A stretch of 64,000 nucleotides of DNA, taken from Gammaproteobacteria bacterium (lineage in GTDB: Bacteria; Pseudomonadota; Gammaproteobacteria; Eutrophobiales; Eutrophobiaceae). The notes beneath the pieces are model-generated. The model was given only the letters and a program-made list of their open reading frames with translations. It had not been told where the DNA came from and ran no database searches. Shown one piece after another: positions 43,725 through 53,044 of the stretch. How positions within the stretch are numbered: the first letter of the stretch is position 1; each line of letters starts with the position of its first letter. Both the position numbers and the translations under genes were made by a program. Location of the stretch: assembly GCA_012103475.1 (NCBI GenBank), contig WLWS01000002.1:186001-250000 (forward strand), given 5' to 3'.

Positions 43725-45389
43725 TTATTTTTTCAGGCGTTTGTATTTCATTCGATGAGGCTGAGCATCTTTCCCCTTTCTCCTGTGCAAATCCTCGTGA
43801 TAATCACTGAAGTTGCCTTCCATAAAAACCACATCACTCTCGCCTTCAAAAGCAAGAATATGTGTGGCAATACGGTCCAGAAACCAACGATCATGCGAAA
43901 TAACCAAAGCGCATCCGGGAAAGGAAAGCAGAGCTTCTTCCAGTGCCCGCAGGGTTTCGACGTCTAAATCGTTTGACGGTTCATCGAGCAAAAGAACGTT
44001 CGCACCTTGTTTAAGAGTATTGGCAAGATGCAGACGGCCACGCTCACCACCGGAAAGATCGCCAACCCGTTTCTGCTGGTCAGTGCCCTTAAAATTAAAT
44101 CGCCCGACATAAGCCCGTAAACTAACTTCATAATTACCGATCATCAGATTGTCGAGGCCGTCGGAGATCTCCTCCCACACCGTTTTATTGTCATCAAGTG
44201 ATTCGCGTGATTGCTCGACAAAGGCAACATTCACACTTTCACCCAGACGGATTTCACCCTCATCTACCTGATCTTTGCCAGCGACTAGTCGAAACAAGGT
44301 TGATTTACCCGCACCGTTGCCGCCGATAATCCCAACCAGTGCACCTTGCGGGATTTTAAAATTCAGGTTTTCAAACAGAACCTTGTCATCAAAACGCTTA
44401 CTGACATCCTTAAACTCTATAACCAACTCGCCTAAACGCTCGCCGGGTGGAATATAGATTTCATTAGTCTCACTGCGCTGTTGAAATTCGCGTGAGTTCA
44501 TCTCTTCCAGTCGTGAAAGTCGTGCCTTGCTTTTAGCCTGGCGACCTTTGGGATTACTACGAGCCCAGTCGAGTTCCTGTTTTATTGCTTTTTGCCTGGC
44601 CGATTCCGCTTTTTCTTCGTGTTCAAGTCGTGTTTCTTTATTCTCCAGCCACTGTGAATAATTGCCTTCAAAGGGGATACCTTCTCCTCGATCAAGCTCA
44701 AGTATCCAGCCGGCAACGTTATCCAGAAAATAGCGATCATGGGTGACGGCGACAACGGTACCGTTAAAGTCGGCAAGAAAGCGCTCGAGCCAGAAGACAG
44801 ATTCTGCATCGAGATGGTTTGTCGGTTCATCCAGTAATAGCATGTCCGGTCGTGACAACATCAGGCGACACAGGGCAACACGCCTTTTCTCACCGCCTGA
44901 CAAGTGCTCCACATTAGCATCCCAGGCTGGCAGGCGGAGTGCGTCAGCTGCGCGTTCCAGTGTATTGTCCAGATTTTCTGCATCCCAGGCCGCGATAATA
45001 CTTTCGTATTTTTCCTGTTGTTTACCCAGAGCATCGTAGTCAGCGTCTTCATCGGCGTAAGCAGCATAGACACCTTCCAGAGCGGCCATCGCATCAAGAG
45101 GCTCTTTTAATCCGTCTTCAACATTGCCTCGTACATCTTTTTCGGGGTCAAGTATCGGCTCCTGCGGTAAATAACCGATTTTAATATCGGGCATTGGCCG
45201 CGCTTCACCGATGATATCGGTGTCAAGTCCAGCCATAATCTTCAGAAGTGTTGATTTACCAGAGCCGTTAAGGCCGAGAACGCCGATCTTTGCCCCTGGA
45301 AAAAAAGACAGATAGATGTCTTTCAGAATTTGACGTTTTGGCGGGACAATTTTGCCCACACCGTTCATGGTAAATACATATTGCGCCAT
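43725..45389 (-). CDS. ettA: Energy-dependent translational throttle protein EttA
   Basis: A 554-aa ABC-F protein. ABC1 has GLNGSGKSTLLK near 40 and LSGGEKRRVALCR; ABC2 has GGNGAGKSTLFR near 355 and LSGGERGRLHLAN. Both have LLLDEPTNHLD or LLLDEPSNDLD. The arm insertion in ABC1 (PLDAMAALEGVYAAYADEDAD) and the toe-print length match EttA specifically. EttA binds the ribosomal E site and gates the first elongation step according to ATP/ADP. Full length, monocistronic. Confidence 0.95.
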   Translation of the reverse strand: MAQYVFTMNGVGKIVPPKRQILKDIYLSFFPGAKIGVLGLNGSGKSTLLKIMAGLDTDIIGEARPMPDIKIGYLPQEPILDPEKDVRGNVEDGLKEPLDAMAALEGVYAAYADEDADYDALGKQQEKYESIIAAWDAENLDNTLERAADALRLPAWDANVEHLSGGEKRRVALCRLMLSRPDMLLLDEPTNHLDAESVFWLERFLADFNGTVVAVTHDRYFLDNVAGWILELDRGEGIPFEGNYSQWLENKETRLEHEEKAESARQKAIKQELDWARSNPKGRQAKSKARLSRLEEMNSREFQQRSETNEIYIPPGERLGELVIEFKDVSKRFDDKVLFENLNFKIPQGALVGIIGGNGAGKSTLFRLVAGKDQVDEGEIRLGESVNVAFVEQSRESLDDNKTVWEEISDGLDNLMIGNYEVSLRAYVGRFNFKGTDQQKRVGDLSGGERGRLHLANTLKQGANVLLLDEPSNDLDVETLRALEEALLSFPGCALVISHDRWFLDRIATHILAFEGESDVVFMEGNFSDYHEDLHRRKGKDAQPHRMKYKRLKK

Positions 45390-45584
45390 AGTCTTCCCGT
45401 CAGTTTTTTAGGTAAATATAAGGAGCGCTATTCTATACGAAAAGTAGAAGTGAGACAGCTACAGAGCGAGATAGTGATAGCGGTCTGAAATTGATAAGAT
45501 GCATCATCACTAAAGGAAGACAAAGCAATTAAATCGAAAGCCTCCCTACGCACGGAAAAAATCTGTTCAGAGCCCATCGGACCA
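45390..45584. other. Intergenic region ettA-MATE
   Basis: A divergent region of 195 bp. In the MATE frame a stop at about 45498 is followed by about 30 open codons with no ATG, GTG or TTG, ending in SEPIGPL, which looks like MATE protein sequence. The true start may therefore be non-standard or lost. No RNA gene or repeat seen. Confidence 0.4.
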
Positions 45585-46910
45585 TTGATGATGCGTTTAA
45601 CCATACCAATGGTTTTCGCCATTATATCTATGATGCTACTTGGTCTGGTAGACACCTTTTTTATCAGTCTGTTGGGAACCAACGAACTTGCTGCCGCCAG
45701 TTTTGTCATGCCAATCTATATGTTGCTGGTGAATGTCGCTCTTGGTATTGGTATGGCTATAAGCTCGCTTACTTCGAGATTAATCGGCGAGCAACGTCTC
45801 AAGGAAGCAGCCAGATTTATAACAGACTCGCACATACTCGCGAGCATGATAATCATTACTATTGCCGGGGCTTTTTACGTCTCGATCGACGGTCTTTTTA
45901 CGGCCATGGGTGCGACGAACAATGTCATGCCCGATATTCGTGCATACATGAAAATTATCCTGCTCGGCTCCCCGATAATTGTGCTGACTTTCATATGCAA
46001 CAGTACTTTCAGAGCTATCGGGCATATTAAAGCTTCGGCCATATTTTCAACCTTACTCTCACTATTAAACCTGACTCTGGATCCTCTGTTTATTTTCGGA
46101 CTGGGGCCATTCCCTGAATTAGGCATGCCCGGTGCTGCTGTGGCTACAGTGATTGCCGCCTGTTTCACCTGGATTTGTAGTTACTACATGCTGGCGTTTA
46201 AGGAGAAACTTCTCGATTTCCGTCTACCTAAGCTGGTTAAACTGTTTGATAACTGGCGCAAGTGTTTGAGTATTGCCATCCCGGCAATTTTTGCCAATAT
46301 TATGACCCCGCTTGCGGCAGCGATAATGACTGCGATGATCGCACGACATGGCGAAGCATCGGTGGCCGGATTCGGGGTAGGGGCAAGAATAGAATCAATG
46401 AGTCTTCTGATTACCTTCGCTTTATCGTCGACCCTGCCGATGTTTATCGGTCAGAATATGGGTGCCGGAAGAGCAGACCGTGCTTATCAGGCTTTAATTA
46501 TGTGTTTACGTTTCGCCCTGATTTTTCAGATTGCGGTGTATTTCATTTTGCTGGTTCTCGCACCTTTTATCTCAACCGGTTTTAGTGATAATGCGGATGT
46601 CATCTATGTCATTAAGACTTATCTCGCCATACTTCCTCTCAGTTATAGCGCTCACGCTGTTGTGATTCTGGTCATGGTCTCATTGAATGTGCTCGGCCGC
46701 CCACGCACGGCTTTACTGGCGACGATAATTCGCCTGCTGCTGCTATATCTTCCACTGGCTTACCTGGGTTCTTTATTTTGGGGAATTACAGGACTTTTCG
46801 TCGGCGCAGCCATTGGTAATTTTATTGCCGGGCTGGTGGCTTTCAAAATAATCAAAAATGTTTGTCGTGAGCAGGGACTGGATTCTGCTACTTATCAGAT
46901 ATCAAAATAG
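45585..46910 (+). CDS. MATE-family multidrug/metabolite exporter
   Basis: A 441-aa inner-membrane carrier with about 12 hydrophobic segments in two halves. Opening GLVDTFFISLLGTNELAA and the second-half counterpart (SVAGFGVGARIESMSLLI, LPMFIGQNMGAGRADRA) are MATE signatures. The Na+ or H+ coupled export substrate is unknown. The first start codon is TTG 45585 followed by ATG at 45588 and 45591. Residues upstream in frame (EPIGP) look like family sequence, so the annotated N-terminus may be a few residues short. It overlaps the end of the convergent transporter gene by nine bases. Confidence 0.9.
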   Translation: MMMRLTIPMVFAIISMMLLGLVDTFFISLLGTNELAAASFVMPIYMLLVNVALGIGMAISSLTSRLIGEQRLKEAARFITDSHILASMIIITIAGAFYVSIDGLFTAMGATNNVMPDIRAYMKIILLGSPIIVLTFICNSTFRAIGHIKASAIFSTLLSLLNLTLDPLFIFGLGPFPELGMPGAAVATVIAACFTWICSYYMLAFKEKLLDFRLPKLVKLFDNWRKCLSIAIPAIFANIMTPLAAAIMTAMIARHGEASVAGFGVGARIESMSLLITFALSSTLPMFIGQNMGAGRADRAYQALIMCLRFALIFQIAVYFILLVLAPFISTGFSDNADVIYVIKTYLAILPLSYSAHAVVILVMVSLNVLGRPRTALLATIIRLLLLYLPLAYLGSLFWGITGLFVGAAIGNFIAGLVAFKIIKNVCREQGLDSATYQISK

Positions 46911-48256
46911 AAACAACAAACTGCCACCGAATAAAAAGAAAGTAAGCAGAAATATAATAAAGGTATAGCCCATAATCTGACGCAAGTGTAAGCCGGCAAT
47001 AGCCAGGACAGGTATAGTCCAGAAGGGCTGAATCATATTAGTCCACTGGTCACCATAGGCAACCGCCAGTACGATAAGGGCAGGATCGACATTGAGTTTG
47101 CTGGCAGCTTCCAGAAAAACAGGACCCTGAATGACCCATTGACCGCCACCCGAAGGAACAAAAATATTAATCAGGCCTCCGGAAAGGAAGGCGAAAAATG
47201 GCAGGCTCTGTGTACTTGAAATTTCGGTGAATACAGCTGAAATCACACTGGCGAGACCGGTGCCTTTCATAATTCCGAGAATGCCCGCATAAAAAGGATA
47301 TTGAAGAAGAATCAGCCCGACAGGGCCGCTTGCTTCGATTAACAATTTCAAATAGTGGGCAGGAGAGTTAGCCAGCAGCAGACCAAGACAGACAAAGGTC
47401 CAGATAACGATATTAAGATTGAGGGAGAAGCCTGTCGTCACAAACCAATTGATTAAATAAGCCACGAATAACAACGCGATGGCTATATTCACTAATCGGG
47501 AGTTATCCAGCAGGCTGGCAAAAGTCTTCGAAGATTGCTCTGAACGCTCTTCATCCTCAAGCCGGCTCTTCATTTCCCTGAGTCTATCTGTATTCACTTC
47601 GATGATATCTTCATCAGCCGGACGGAGGAGGGTACAGGCCAGAGCTACAATAACGATTGTAGCCAGTGCGAGCACAATATTAGCGGTTGAAAACATGGTT
47701 TCTGTTACGGGTATAATTCCGCTCATTTCCTGCAATGGGTGATCAGGCGTGGCGACCGACAGGGTTGCCGATCCGCTGTAACCCATATGCCAGACGACCA
47801 TGCCGGAGTAGGCTGCGGCAATCAGCAAGGGGTAGTGCAAGCGGAGGTTCCTGCTCTGACATTGTATCGCGACTTCTTTGGCCAGAATTGCGCCGGCTAC
47901 GAGGCATAAAGACCAGGCGAGCAGGCTACATAATCCGCTGATAAATGCGACCAGGAAATAGGCCTGAAAGGGCGTGTTTGGCAATGAACCACATTTCGTC
48001 AGAAGTTTTTTACCGGGACGGTATGAGAAAGGGCGTGAGCCCCAATCAATGTCAGGCAAACTTGTGACGTAAAAGCGAAAAGACTGGATAATCCGTCACC
48101 CCAGGCGACCACTGTTTGTTGTAAAGTACTATCCGTAAAACCGAGTGTCAGAAATATCGTGACGAATGTAAGTAATATGGCGAAAACAAATGGATCAGGA
48201 TAGTAGCGCTCTACAAGAATGACGAAGGGTCTGACTAGAAGCTGTGATGTTTTCAT
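46902..48256 (-). pseudogene. AtoE-like short-chain fatty acid transporter, frame-broken
   Basis: Two minus-strand frames together form one protein of about 450 aa. The N-terminal part (48256 to about 48000) has YYPDPFVFAILLTFVTI, WGDGLSSLFAFTSQ and GAHALSHTVPVK, typical of AtoE. The C-terminal part (to 46902) continues with LTKCGSLPNTPFQAYFL and VPSGGGQWVIQGPVF. The frames join if one A is added to the A-run at 48006-48011. The run is also an A-AAA-AAC heptamer in the correct phase for a -1 ribosomal shift that would give the same product. A sequencing error is the simplest explanation. AtoE imports short-chain fatty acids such as acetoacetate or butyrate. Confidence 0.85.
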
Positions 48257-48322
48257 GATCGGAATAATTAAACTCTGCTCGCTTAGCCCCTAAGAGCATC
48301 AGATACAATAAGAACAAAAAAG

Positions 48323-49240
48323 ATGCTGGAAATCTACATAAAATTACTACCCGTGTTTGCCTGGTTCCTGCTTGGTCTGTGTCTGAAAACATTCAACATT
48401 CTGACTCAAAAGCATGGTGCGATTCTATTGAAGTTCATGTTCTTCTTCACTTTACCAGCACTGGTTCTGGCAAAAATAACTGAAACTGAACTGGCCGCAG
48501 ATAAACTTTATCTTCCCTTTATGAATGTTGGAGTGAATCTGATTTGCCTCGGTGTGATGGCTCTGGTGACCCGGAAAATGGAAATCAGGAGAGATGTGCT
48601 GGGAGTCATGCTGGTCGCCTGCATGATTACCAATAATTTTTTCGTCTTTCCATTCATTCTGGCGGTACTCGGCAACGAGGCCTTGGTTGATGCGATGATT
48701 TTCGATATCGGAAATGCAATAACCACATTAACAATTGCCTATGCACTGGCCTTTGCATATGGTCCGCTAGAACTTGAATTTAAAAATATTCTGCTGAATA
48801 TTGTTAAGTTACCGGTTTCATGGGCTCTCCTCGTTGCGCTAGGCATGAATTTTGGCGGGTATCATTTATCACCTCAATTAATAGCGATACTGGATCCCAT
48901 CGGCTTGCTGACAAATCCGATTATTCTGGTAGCACTCGGTATCTATTTTAATTTCAGGCTGGAAAATCGACGGCTTTTACTACTGACTGCCTTTATCAGA
49001 ATGGGGCTGGGTTTGTTGATTGGAATAGGATTTACCGTATTGTTCGGACTAGAAGGAGTGACGGCTATTTCCGTGATTTTATGCTGTTCCGCTCCGGTCG
49101 GTTTTAATGCTCTGACATTTCCGGTGTTGGCAAAACTTGATATGGCCTTTGCATCCAGTATAACCTCCATGACTATTCTGATAGGACTCTTTTCAGTACC
49201 GATACTGATGTATTTTTTACAGAGTTTTATTACACTTTAA
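48323..49240 (+). CDS. AEC-family (auxin efflux carrier-like) transporter
   Basis: A 305-aa membrane protein with ten hydrophobic segments in two five-helix halves, the AEC/BART layout. TLPALVLAKITETEL in the first half and SAPVGFNALTFPVLAKLD in the second are near the helix-breaking crossover motifs of these carriers. Bacterial members export or import malate, malonate or similar anions. It is divergent from the AtoE-like gene (66 bp) and followed 24 bp later by the cyclophilin gene. Substrate unknown. Confidence 0.87.
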   Translation: MLEIYIKLLPVFAWFLLGLCLKTFNILTQKHGAILLKFMFFFTLPALVLAKITETELAADKLYLPFMNVGVNLICLGVMALVTRKMEIRRDVLGVMLVACMITNNFFVFPFILAVLGNEALVDAMIFDIGNAITTLTIAYALAFAYGPLELEFKNILLNIVKLPVSWALLVALGMNFGGYHLSPQLIAILDPIGLLTNPIILVALGIYFNFRLENRRLLLLTAFIRMGLGLLIGIGFTVLFGLEGVTAISVILCCSAPVGFNALTFPVLAKLDMAFASSITSMTILIGLFSVPILMYFLQSFITL

Positions 49241-49264
49241 TATTTACAGTACGAGACATTGTTA

Positions 49265-49861
49265 ATGACAGATAAAAAACCTATTCTTCGCTTACTGCTT
49301 TTAGCCACTGTGTACTATCTGGCTATTTACAGTAATCCGGCATTTGCGGCGAAAACCGAATCTCACATCGCCATTGATACAAAATTCGGCACTATCGAAA
49401 TTCAATTACTGCCTTATGTAGCACCTAATCATGTGAAACGTTTTATACACCTGACCAAACTGGGTTTTTACGATGGCACTATTTTCCATCGCATTATTCC
49501 GGGCTTTATGATCCAGGGTGGTGATCCCAATACTCTGGGAAAGGACAAGGCGACTTATGGGCAGGGTGGACCCGGTTACACGATAAAAGCTGAGTTCAAT
49601 AATCAACCACACATTCGAGGTACTGTCTCGATGGCAAGAGGTGAGGACATAAACAGCGCCGGGTCACAGTTTTTCATCGTTACTAAAAGCTCACGCTTTC
49701 TCGATAAAAAATACACAGTTTTTGGCCGCGTTACCAAAGGCATGCATATCGCTGATAAAATATCTTCGCAAAAACGTGACAGGAATGATTTGCCAAAAGA
49801 AAGAATTGAAATGCGAGTCAGAGTGATGGATGACTCAGTCCTGGATAAAATCCGCCAATAA
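49265..49861 (+). CDS. Periplasmic cyclophilin-type peptidyl-prolyl isomerase
   Basis: A 198-aa PPIase. A signal sequence ends AFAAKT near residue 28, so it is periplasmic (PpiA-like). Cyclophilin core motifs are all there: IFHRIIPGFMIQGGDP with the catalytic Arg, RGTVSMARGEDINSAGSQFF, and VFGRVTKGMHIADKI. The start is the ATG at 49265, not the TTG six bases before it. It catalyses cis-trans isomerisation of X-Pro bonds and helps fold envelope proteins. The stop codon abuts the bidirectional hairpin at 49865-49886. Confidence 0.93.
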   Translation: MTDKKPILRLLLLATVYYLAIYSNPAFAAKTESHIAIDTKFGTIEIQLLPYVAPNHVKRFIHLTKLGFYDGTIFHRIIPGFMIQGGDPNTLGKDKATYGQGGPGYTIKAEFNNQPHIRGTVSMARGEDINSAGSQFFIVTKSSRFLDKKYTVFGRVTKGMHIADKISSQKRDRNDLPKERIEMRVRVMDDSVLDKIRQ

Positions 49862-49886
49862 AAAAGCCCGAATAAGAATTCGGGCT
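49859..49886 (-). terminator. Rho-independent terminator for msrB
   Basis: A perfect nine-base stem, AGCCCGAAT and ATTCGGGCT, with an AAGA loop. The A-run on its left is a T-run on the minus strand, so it terminates msrB. On the plus strand it lacks a T-tract and would be a weak terminator for the cyclophilin gene. Confidence 0.88.
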
Positions 49887-49915
49887 ACAGCTTATTTACA
49901 ACTATAGGGAGGAGT

Positions 49916-50512
49916 TTACTTCTCGAATAAGCTTAAAAAATTTGCATAGCCCTGTTCGGCTAATTGTTCTTTCGGCACAAAGCGCAGTGACGCGGAATTA
50001 ATGCAATATCTGAGGCCAGTAGGTTTGGGGCCATCTTCGAAAACATGTCCCAGATGAGAATCCGCTATGCGGCTACGAAGTTCGGTACGGGTATAGAATA
50101 GTTTCCTGTCTTTATGACTGGTCAGCGCGTTTGATTGTATTGGCTGAGTGAAGCTGGGCCAACCGGTGCCGGATTTATATTTGTCGGTTGAGCTGAATAA
50201 TGGTTCGCCGGAAACGATGTCGACATAAATACCATCTTGCTTGTTGTCCCAGTATTCATTTTTGAAGGGTCGTTCTGTGGCGTCTTTTTGAGTAACGTCG
50301 TATTGCAACTTACTCAGTCTTTGCTTCAGTTCGTTTTTTGAAGGTTTAACAAAATTGTCTTTGACGGCCTGCCAGTTGGCATTGTTTTCTGAATTAATCG
50401 CCACCTCAGTCAGGCTTTTCGAAGAAGATTCTGTTTCACTGGCTACTTGAGTATAGATTGATGCGCCCAGAGCGATGCTTGAGGCTAATAACAGGGGTTT
50501 CCATTTATTCAT
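49916..50512 (-). CDS. msrB: Methionine-(R)-sulfoxide reductase MsrB, exported
   Basis: A 198-aa protein. A signal-type N-terminus ([19 protein letters not shown]) suggests a periplasmic location. The MsrB domain spans about 65-195: [37 protein letters not shown] and [13 protein letters not shown], in which the Cys is the catalytic selenenyl-equivalent residue. The zinc CxxC pairs of some MsrBs are missing, as in the PilB/MsrB clade. I chose the ATG at 50512, which has CGAGA upstream, over one eight codons earlier. It repairs oxidised methionine in exported proteins. Confidence 0.92.
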   Translation of the reverse strand: MNKWKPLLLASSIALGASIYTQVASETESSSKSLTEVAINSENNANWQAVKDNFVKPSKNELKQRLSKLQYDVTQKDATERPFKNEYWDNKQDGIYVDIVSGEPLFSSTDKYKSGTGWPSFTQPIQSNALTSHKDRKLFYTRTELRSRIADSHLGHVFEDGPKPTGLRYCINSASLRFVPKEQLAEQGYANFLSLFEK

Positions 50513-50647
50513 TTTAATCTCGCGAAAAGGTGACATTACTTAAGTGTTTCCGACCATGCTCGGACTCCTTGGTTCCCGAGAATCCAGGGCATTTTCTGTA
50601 GTTGTTGCCAACAATGGTATGCTTTTCAGATAAATAACTAAATATTG

Positions 50648-51481
50648 ATGATGAAGACAAGCAAAGAGGTCGTTAGCCTTATTATCGGATCTGGCTTTCT
50701 TGGCCAAAAGCTCTTAAACATGCTGCTTGGAAAAGGAGAAACAGTCTGGGTCAGCACTCGTAATGAGATCAGAGCTGAGGAAATGCAATCCTGTGGAGCC
50801 CGGACTATTCTTGTAGATGTCAACGAAGCGGATACCTGGGCCGGGCTTGATGTTCTGGCTGGTATCGACATGCAGATTTATCTGCTTTTACCACCCTCAA
50901 AACTCCGGCTGGAAATATTCAGGCATTTTCTCAGCCATCTGCAAAGATGGCCATTGAAACGACTAGTAATGACTTCCTCAACGGTAGTCTATGGGCGCGA
51001 ATGCAGAACGGTCGATGCGGATTCGACGGTCAGAATTGATAGTGACAGGGCAAAAAGACAGTTTGATTTAGAAGAAGCGGTTCGCTCGATGAGCTGTGAG
51101 ACCAGAATTGTGCGACTAGCTGGGCTCTATGGAGCTGAAAGAATAATCGGTATACAAACAGTACTGGCAAAGGAAAAATTAAGTGGCAGGGCAGCCAGTT
51201 ACCTCAATCTAATCCATGTTGAGGACGCAGCTACCTTGTTGCTCAAAGTAATGAGTAGTCAATCGGCGGCAAGGGTGGAACTGGGGAGTGATGGACAATG
51301 CCTGAGCCGGGGGCAGTACTATGGCGAATTGGCGAGAGTTCTGGCATGCCCTCCGCCTGTATTTGAAGATGAATCTGACAGTCCGGAAGGGCGTCGATGC
51401 GATAACGCTATTACCTGTGAGCGAGTTGACTGGCAACCGCACTACACTGACTTTAAACAGGTGCTGAAGCAGACTCAATAA
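50648..51481 (+). CDS. NAD(P)-binding sugar-epimerase-like SDR protein (YeeZ-type)
   Basis: A 277-aa extended Rossmann-fold protein. The dinucleotide site is LIIGSGFLGQKLLNML near residue 11. The expected catalytic Tyr region is TSSTVVYGRECR, with a Tyr but no clear YxxxK: the following stretch (RTVDADSTVRID) has no Lys in the right place, so catalysis may be altered as in atypical SDRs of the YeeZ/GDP-sugar type. LAGLYGAERIIGIQT and LNLIHVEDAATLL are family strands. Start ATG 50648 or 50651; no clear ribosome site. It ends overlapping the convergent gene by seven bases. Confidence 0.8.
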   Translation: MMKTSKEVVSLIIGSGFLGQKLLNMLLGKGETVWVSTRNEIRAEEMQSCGARTILVDVNEADTWAGLDVLAGIDMQIYLLLPPSKLRLEIFRHFLSHLQRWPLKRLVMTSSTVVYGRECRTVDADSTVRIDSDRAKRQFDLEEAVRSMSCETRIVRLAGLYGAERIIGIQTVLAKEKLSGRAASYLNLIHVEDAATLLLKVMSSQSAARVELGSDGQCLSRGQYYGELARVLACPPPVFEDESDSPEGRRCDNAITCERVDWQPHYTDFKQVLKQTQ

Positions 51482-52062
51482 AGCACCAGTTGCCGAACCA
51501 GTTCTGTGTGTGCCAATACTTCTGAAATTTCGGCCCGAATCGCTTTTTTAGTTTCATCACCGAGTTCAGGATCATCTCGCGTGAGCACAATTACTGTTGC
51601 CGGATGCACGAACAGATCTTTCGCGTGATAACACTCTGCCGGGGCCTGTGGTAAGGCTCCGTCATGGTGATAGTCGCTTTCAAGACGGGCATGAGTGATA
51701 TCGGCCAACTGTCCTTCAAGTGTCAGCGAAAGCGCGAGATAGGCATCACATTGGGGTAACCGGAAACGGGCACTATCAATAACAGTTTTGGATAAATCCA
51801 TTAATTGTTCGGCTTTGCTGCTAATCACCGCGGCATCAGCATCAATTTCATTCAGTTTGACCAGTTTTTTCGCCTCGATCTCATACCTCGCCAGCAGTAC
51901 GGCTGACTTTTCTATTTTTTTGCGGACTTCATCGCTATCGATAATGCTGCGTTCGACACTCAACAGCTGTTTGTCAGTCATTGTGCTGCTGGCATTAGCG
52001 AGATGGGGGGCGAGTAGACAAATTACAATAATGGAAAAAGCCAAATGGACAAGCTGTCTCAT
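51475..52062 (-). CDS. Secreted helical protein of unknown function, behind a Fur-like box
   Basis: A 195-aa exported protein that I do not recognise. A signal peptide (residues 1-25, LANASS) precedes a mostly helical body. Two Cys (LPQCDAYL and APAECYHA) could form a disulfide. A His-rich stretch (SDYHHDGALPQ) lies between them, then VHPATVIVLTRDD. I chose the ATG at 52062, which has GGAG seven bases before it, over one 33 bp earlier. The Fur-like palindrome 33 bp upstream suggests induction under low iron. A metal-related role is only inference. Confidence 0.75.
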   Translation of the reverse strand: MRQLVHLAFSIIVICLLAPHLANASSTMTDKQLLSVERSIIDSDEVRKKIEKSAVLLARYEIEAKKLVKLNEIDADAAVISSKAEQLMDLSKTVIDSARFRLPQCDAYLALSLTLEGQLADITHARLESDYHHDGALPQAPAECYHAKDLFVHPATVIVLTRDDPELGDETKKAIRAEISEVLAHTELVRQLVLY

Positions 52063-52094
52063 GTAATGCTCCGGGCAGGGGAAAGTTGAGTTCA

Positions 52095-52113
52095 AATGAT
52101 AACAATTCTCATT
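52095..52113. promoter_or_regulatory. Fur-box-like palindrome
   Basis: AATGATAACAATTCTCATT: arms AATGA-T-AA and TT-C-TCATT around a short centre. This closely follows the 19-bp Fur consensus, which is built from AATGATAAT and its complement. It lies 33 bp before the start of the secreted protein gene at 51475-52062. On the other side DUF445 begins 190 bp away, so control of that gene is less likely. Confidence 0.65.
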
Positions 52114-52302
52114 TAGCTTGAGAAGTAGCTGCAGGCCAGCTCTATAGATAATTCAGATAGAGCAAACCTGAGCTGTTGAAAACCAACAATAAGCGGCAAT
52201 AGCAGGTGCAATACGAAACTTGATGTTCACCCACTAGCAGCGCACCACATCCCGGCCATCATGGTAGAATGCGGCGCCATCAATCCTTAGGAGAATCAGG
52301 TT

Positions 52303-53010
52303 TTGAATAAAAGTGTTGTGACTAATGCGCTTGCTCTCATTCTCGCCATAGCAGGACATCTGCTGGCGAATAATTTGCTGTTTAGTGTGGGTTTGTTTGC
52401 CGTTTCCGGTGCCATCACTAACTGGCTGGCTGTGCACATGCTGTTTGAAAAAGTGCCTGGCCTGTATGGTTCCGGAGTGATTCCCGCTCGATTTGAAGAT
52501 TTCAAGGCCGGTATTCGAGAACTGATGATGCAGCAATTTTTTACGGAAGAAAATATTGATCGCTTTTTGTCCGAGGCAGATGGTACCGCGACGCATTTCG
52601 ACCTTGCACCGGTCATAGAGAAAGTCGATATGTCGCCCGCATTTGATTCTCTTATCAGTGTTGTGCAGGAGTCGTCCTTCGGAAGTATGCTGGGTATGGT
52701 TGGTGGTGTTGCCGCTCTGGAACCAATGCGTGAACCCTTCGTGGAAAAAATAAAAATATCACTCGCTGATATTTCAAGAAGCGAAGAGTTTGATGCGATT
52801 ATTCGGGAAGAAATTGAAAGCCCTGATGTTTTGGCAGAGATGCAGAAGAAGATACAGAGTATAATTGAACAACGCCTGAGCGAATTGACACCACAACTGG
52901 TAAAAGAAATTATTCAAAAAATGATCAGGGAGCACCTGGGCTGGCTGGTCGTCTGGGGAGGTGTTTTCGGCGGTTTAATCGGATTACTGGCCGGCTCGCT
53001 TGGAATTTAG
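52303..53010 (+). CDS. DUF445 family membrane protein
   Basis: A 235-aa protein. There are hydrophobic segments at about 8-35 (ALALILAIAGHLLANN, then SVGLFAVSGAITNWLAVHML) and near the C-terminus (VVWGGVFGGLIGLLAGSLGI), with a charged helical middle. The ITNWLAVHMLFEKVPGLYGSG stretch is the DUF445 signature. TTG start, supported by TAGGAG at nine bases. An extended -10 (TGGTAGAAT) lies at 52262-52270. The family function is unknown; membership in the inner membrane with both ends inside is likely. Confidence 0.85.
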   Translation: MNKSVVTNALALILAIAGHLLANNLLFSVGLFAVSGAITNWLAVHMLFEKVPGLYGSGVIPARFEDFKAGIRELMMQQFFTEENIDRFLSEADGTATHFDLAPVIEKVDMSPAFDSLISVVQESSFGSMLGMVGGVAALEPMREPFVEKIKISLADISRSEEFDAIIREEIESPDVLAEMQKKIQSIIEQRLSELTPQLVKEIIQKMIREHLGWLVVWGGVFGGLIGLLAGSLGI

Positions 53011-53044
53011 TAGCTTCATTACTCGATATGAGGAGAAGTAGATA

